DNA of 64,000 bases from CTSoil-075 sp042610375. Its GTDB lineage: Bacteria; Bacillota; Negativicutes; DSM-13327. Of this stretch, positions 62,746 to 64,000 are shown piece by piece. A program made the translations under genes and the position numbers. The stretch's first letter is position 1, and each line of letters opens with the position of its first letter. The DNA is taken from NCBI RefSeq assembly GCF_042610375.1, contig NZ_JBGJZL010000001.1, forward strand, positions 1-64,000. The letters are read 5' to 3'. The notes beneath the pieces were generated by a model. It searched no databases. It was not told where the DNA came from and saw only the letters and a list, made by a program, of their open reading frames with translations.

Positions 62746-63888
62746 CTATTTGATTATTTTTTCTTTTACAACTTCGATTGCTTTATCTAGCTGCACATCC
62801 TTTTGCGCATCTTTTTCCATTTCCACTTTAATATCAGGTTCAAGACCAATGCCATTAATTGAACGATCATTTGGTGTTAAATATTTGGCAATTGTCAGCT
62901 TAATTCCACCACCATCTAAACGAAGTATGGTTTGAACTGAGCCTTTACCATATGTTTTAGTACCAATTAGAGTGCCTGATCCTGTATCTTGAATGGCACC
63001 TGACACAATCTCAGAAGCACTAGCGCTCCCCCCATTGACAAGAACAGCAGCTGGATATTTTACTTTTTCCAAACTAGACGAATGTACTTCGCGCTGACCA
63101 TCCCGAGTTACCACGGATACCACAGGACCTTTCGGTACAAATAGATTGGCAACCTTCACACTTTCTTGAAGTAATCCACCTGGATTATCTCGAAGATCTA
63201 AGACGACAGCTTTCATACCTTCTTTTTCTAGTTCTTGATATTTACGTACTAAATCACTGCCTGTATTCTCATTAAACATCGAAATACGAATATAACCAAT
63301 TTCATCAGATAACATTTTTCCTGATACCGTCTTAATTTGAATACTAGAACGAGTCAAAGCATAATCTTTTAAGGGTTCATTGCCGCGACGAATCGACAAG
63401 GTTACAGTTGATCCTTCTGGTCCTCTAATTTTTCCAACAGCTTCATCTAACGCCATATCTTTACTGTCTTTGCCATCAATCTTGGCGATTTGATCACCAC
63501 TTTTAATACCTGCTTTTTCACTCGGCGTGCCTTCGATAGGGGAAACAACAGTGAGCATTTTATCTTTCACACCAATGACAATACCCACACCACCAAAAGA
63601 CCCTTCCGTTTCAATCATAAATTCCTTATACATCTTAGCATCCATATAAATAGAATGAGGATCACCTAAGGAATTAACCATCCCTTTTACAGCACCCGCC
63701 ATTAAAGTTTCCATAGGTACCGGTTCAACATACCGACTTGTAATAATTTGTACTGCTCTGAAAAATTTTAACGTACTGACTACATCAGTAGAATTACCAT
63801 TGATAAGGTAGATAAATCCACCAGCAGTTACAGAAAAAGTAAATATTACTAACAAAATAGCACCTATAATGATTTTACGACGACTCAA
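62746..63888 (-). CDS. ctpA: carboxy-terminal processing protease, S41 (CtpA/CtpB type)
   Basis: A secreted or membrane-anchored protease of about 380 residues. The N-terminus (IIIGAILLVIFTFSVTAGGFIYL) is a signal anchor, followed by a helical N-domain, a PDZ domain (about 105-190, GVGIVIGVKDKMLTVVSP) and the peptidase with LRDNPGGLL. The catalytic Ser is in GGSASASEIVSGA and the Lys in GTKTYGKGSVQ. Start TTG (MSRRKII) is preferred because GGGGTG is six bases upstream; ten further codons are open without a site. In Bacillus, CtpB lies after ftsEX, here not yet reached. Confidence 0.9.
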   Translation of the reverse strand: MSRRKIIIGAILLVIFTFSVTAGGFIYLINGNSTDVVSTLKFFRAVQIITSRYVEPVPMETLMAGAVKGMVNSLGDPHSIYMDAKMYKEFMIETEGSFGGVGIVIGVKDKMLTVVSPIEGTPSEKAGIKSGDQIAKIDGKDSKDMALDEAVGKIRGPEGSTVTLSIRRGNEPLKDYALTRSSIQIKTVSGKMLSDEIGYIRISMFNENTGSDLVRKYQELEKEGMKAVVLDLRDNPGGLLQESVKVANLFVPKGPVVSVVTRDGQREVHSSSLEKVKYPAAVLVNGGSASASEIVSGAIQDTGSGTLIGTKTYGKGSVQTILRLDGGGIKLTIAKYLTPNDRSINGIGLEPDIKVEMEKDAQKDVQLDKAIEVVKEKIIK

Positions 63889-64000
63889 TATACACACCCC
63901 AATTCGAGATATGGGCATCGCCCAATTCTTTAATGCAACTTATATATATGTAGAAAACCTAAAAAATATTCTATATACCGTAAGGGCACCCTAGACGGGT
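63889..64000. other. window edge, no gene seen
   Basis: About 110 AT-rich bases upstream of ctpA without an open frame I can support. By Bacillus synteny ftsX would lie beyond the edge, but nothing in these bases shows its end. Confidence 0.4.

Overview
The window is a chromosomal segment of an AT-rich, anaerobic, low-GC Firmicute. Conserved gene neighbourhoods point to this: cggR-gap-pgk-tpiA-gpmI-eno, rapZ-yvcK-whiA, and ctpA with a minJ-like gene and uvrB-uvrA. So do the GlpP antiterminator and the clostridial SCIFF peptide with its radical SAM maturase. The many chemotaxis receptors, anaerobic GlpABC, hydrogenase maturation genes, sigma-54 and the BioW route to biotin suggest a Negativicutes/Sporomusaceae-type organism (for example near Pelosinus). 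That placement is an inference and was not tested by any search. I see no rRNA, tRNA, CRISPR array, insertion sequence or prophage. Nearly everything from 1 to 49000 lies on the minus strand.

Layout in coordinate order (transcription of minus genes runs right to left): glycolysis 1-7865 (eno partial, gpmI, tpiA, pgk, gap, cggR with an operator of the known CggR layout, pyk); an unusual receptor fused to a PhnD-like binding domain (7902-9821); anaerobic glycerol catabolism 9964-17737 (glpC, glpB, glpA, glpK, glpF, glpP, with a leader terminator ahead of glpF); mgtC-like and rpoN; hydrogenase maturation hypE-hypD-hypC-hypF with the SCIFF maturase and the 46-residue SCIFF peptide (20064-26277); a second receptor; a secreted protein of unknown function; a deacetylase-whiA-yvcK-rapZ-PHP operon (29555-34366); an NAD cluster pncB-nrtR-nadD under a tandem 25-bp operator laid over its promoter (34524-37480); a complete bioB-bioY-bioW-bioF-bioD-bioA operon with a BirA-type operator (37725-43329); a soluble receptor, OYE-family reductase, HAD phosphatase, small membrane protein, Ogt and malate dehydrogenase (43459-48282).

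From 48693 the strands alternate: a zinc-ribbon protein, a DUF3231-like protein, rubredoxin, a Ca2+/cation antiporter with a leader hairpin, a TPM-domain protein and LemA, uvrC, an accC-type biotin carboxylase, uvrA-uvrB, a MinJ-like PDZ membrane protein and a CtpA-type protease.

The parts connect. Glycerol enters by GlpF, is phosphorylated by GlpK and oxidised by GlpABC to dihydroxyacetone phosphate, which TpiA passes into the CggR-controlled lower glycolysis. The bio operon can supply the cofactor needed by the AccC-type carboxylase system. The most novel signals are a dispersed family of about 90-bp, three-hairpin intergenic repeats (15742, 28245, 37494, 48552) whose stems co-vary between copies, the tandem palindromic operator of the NAD cluster, the receptor with a carboxy-terminal PhnD-like domain, and a repeat-rich control region between glpP and glpF.
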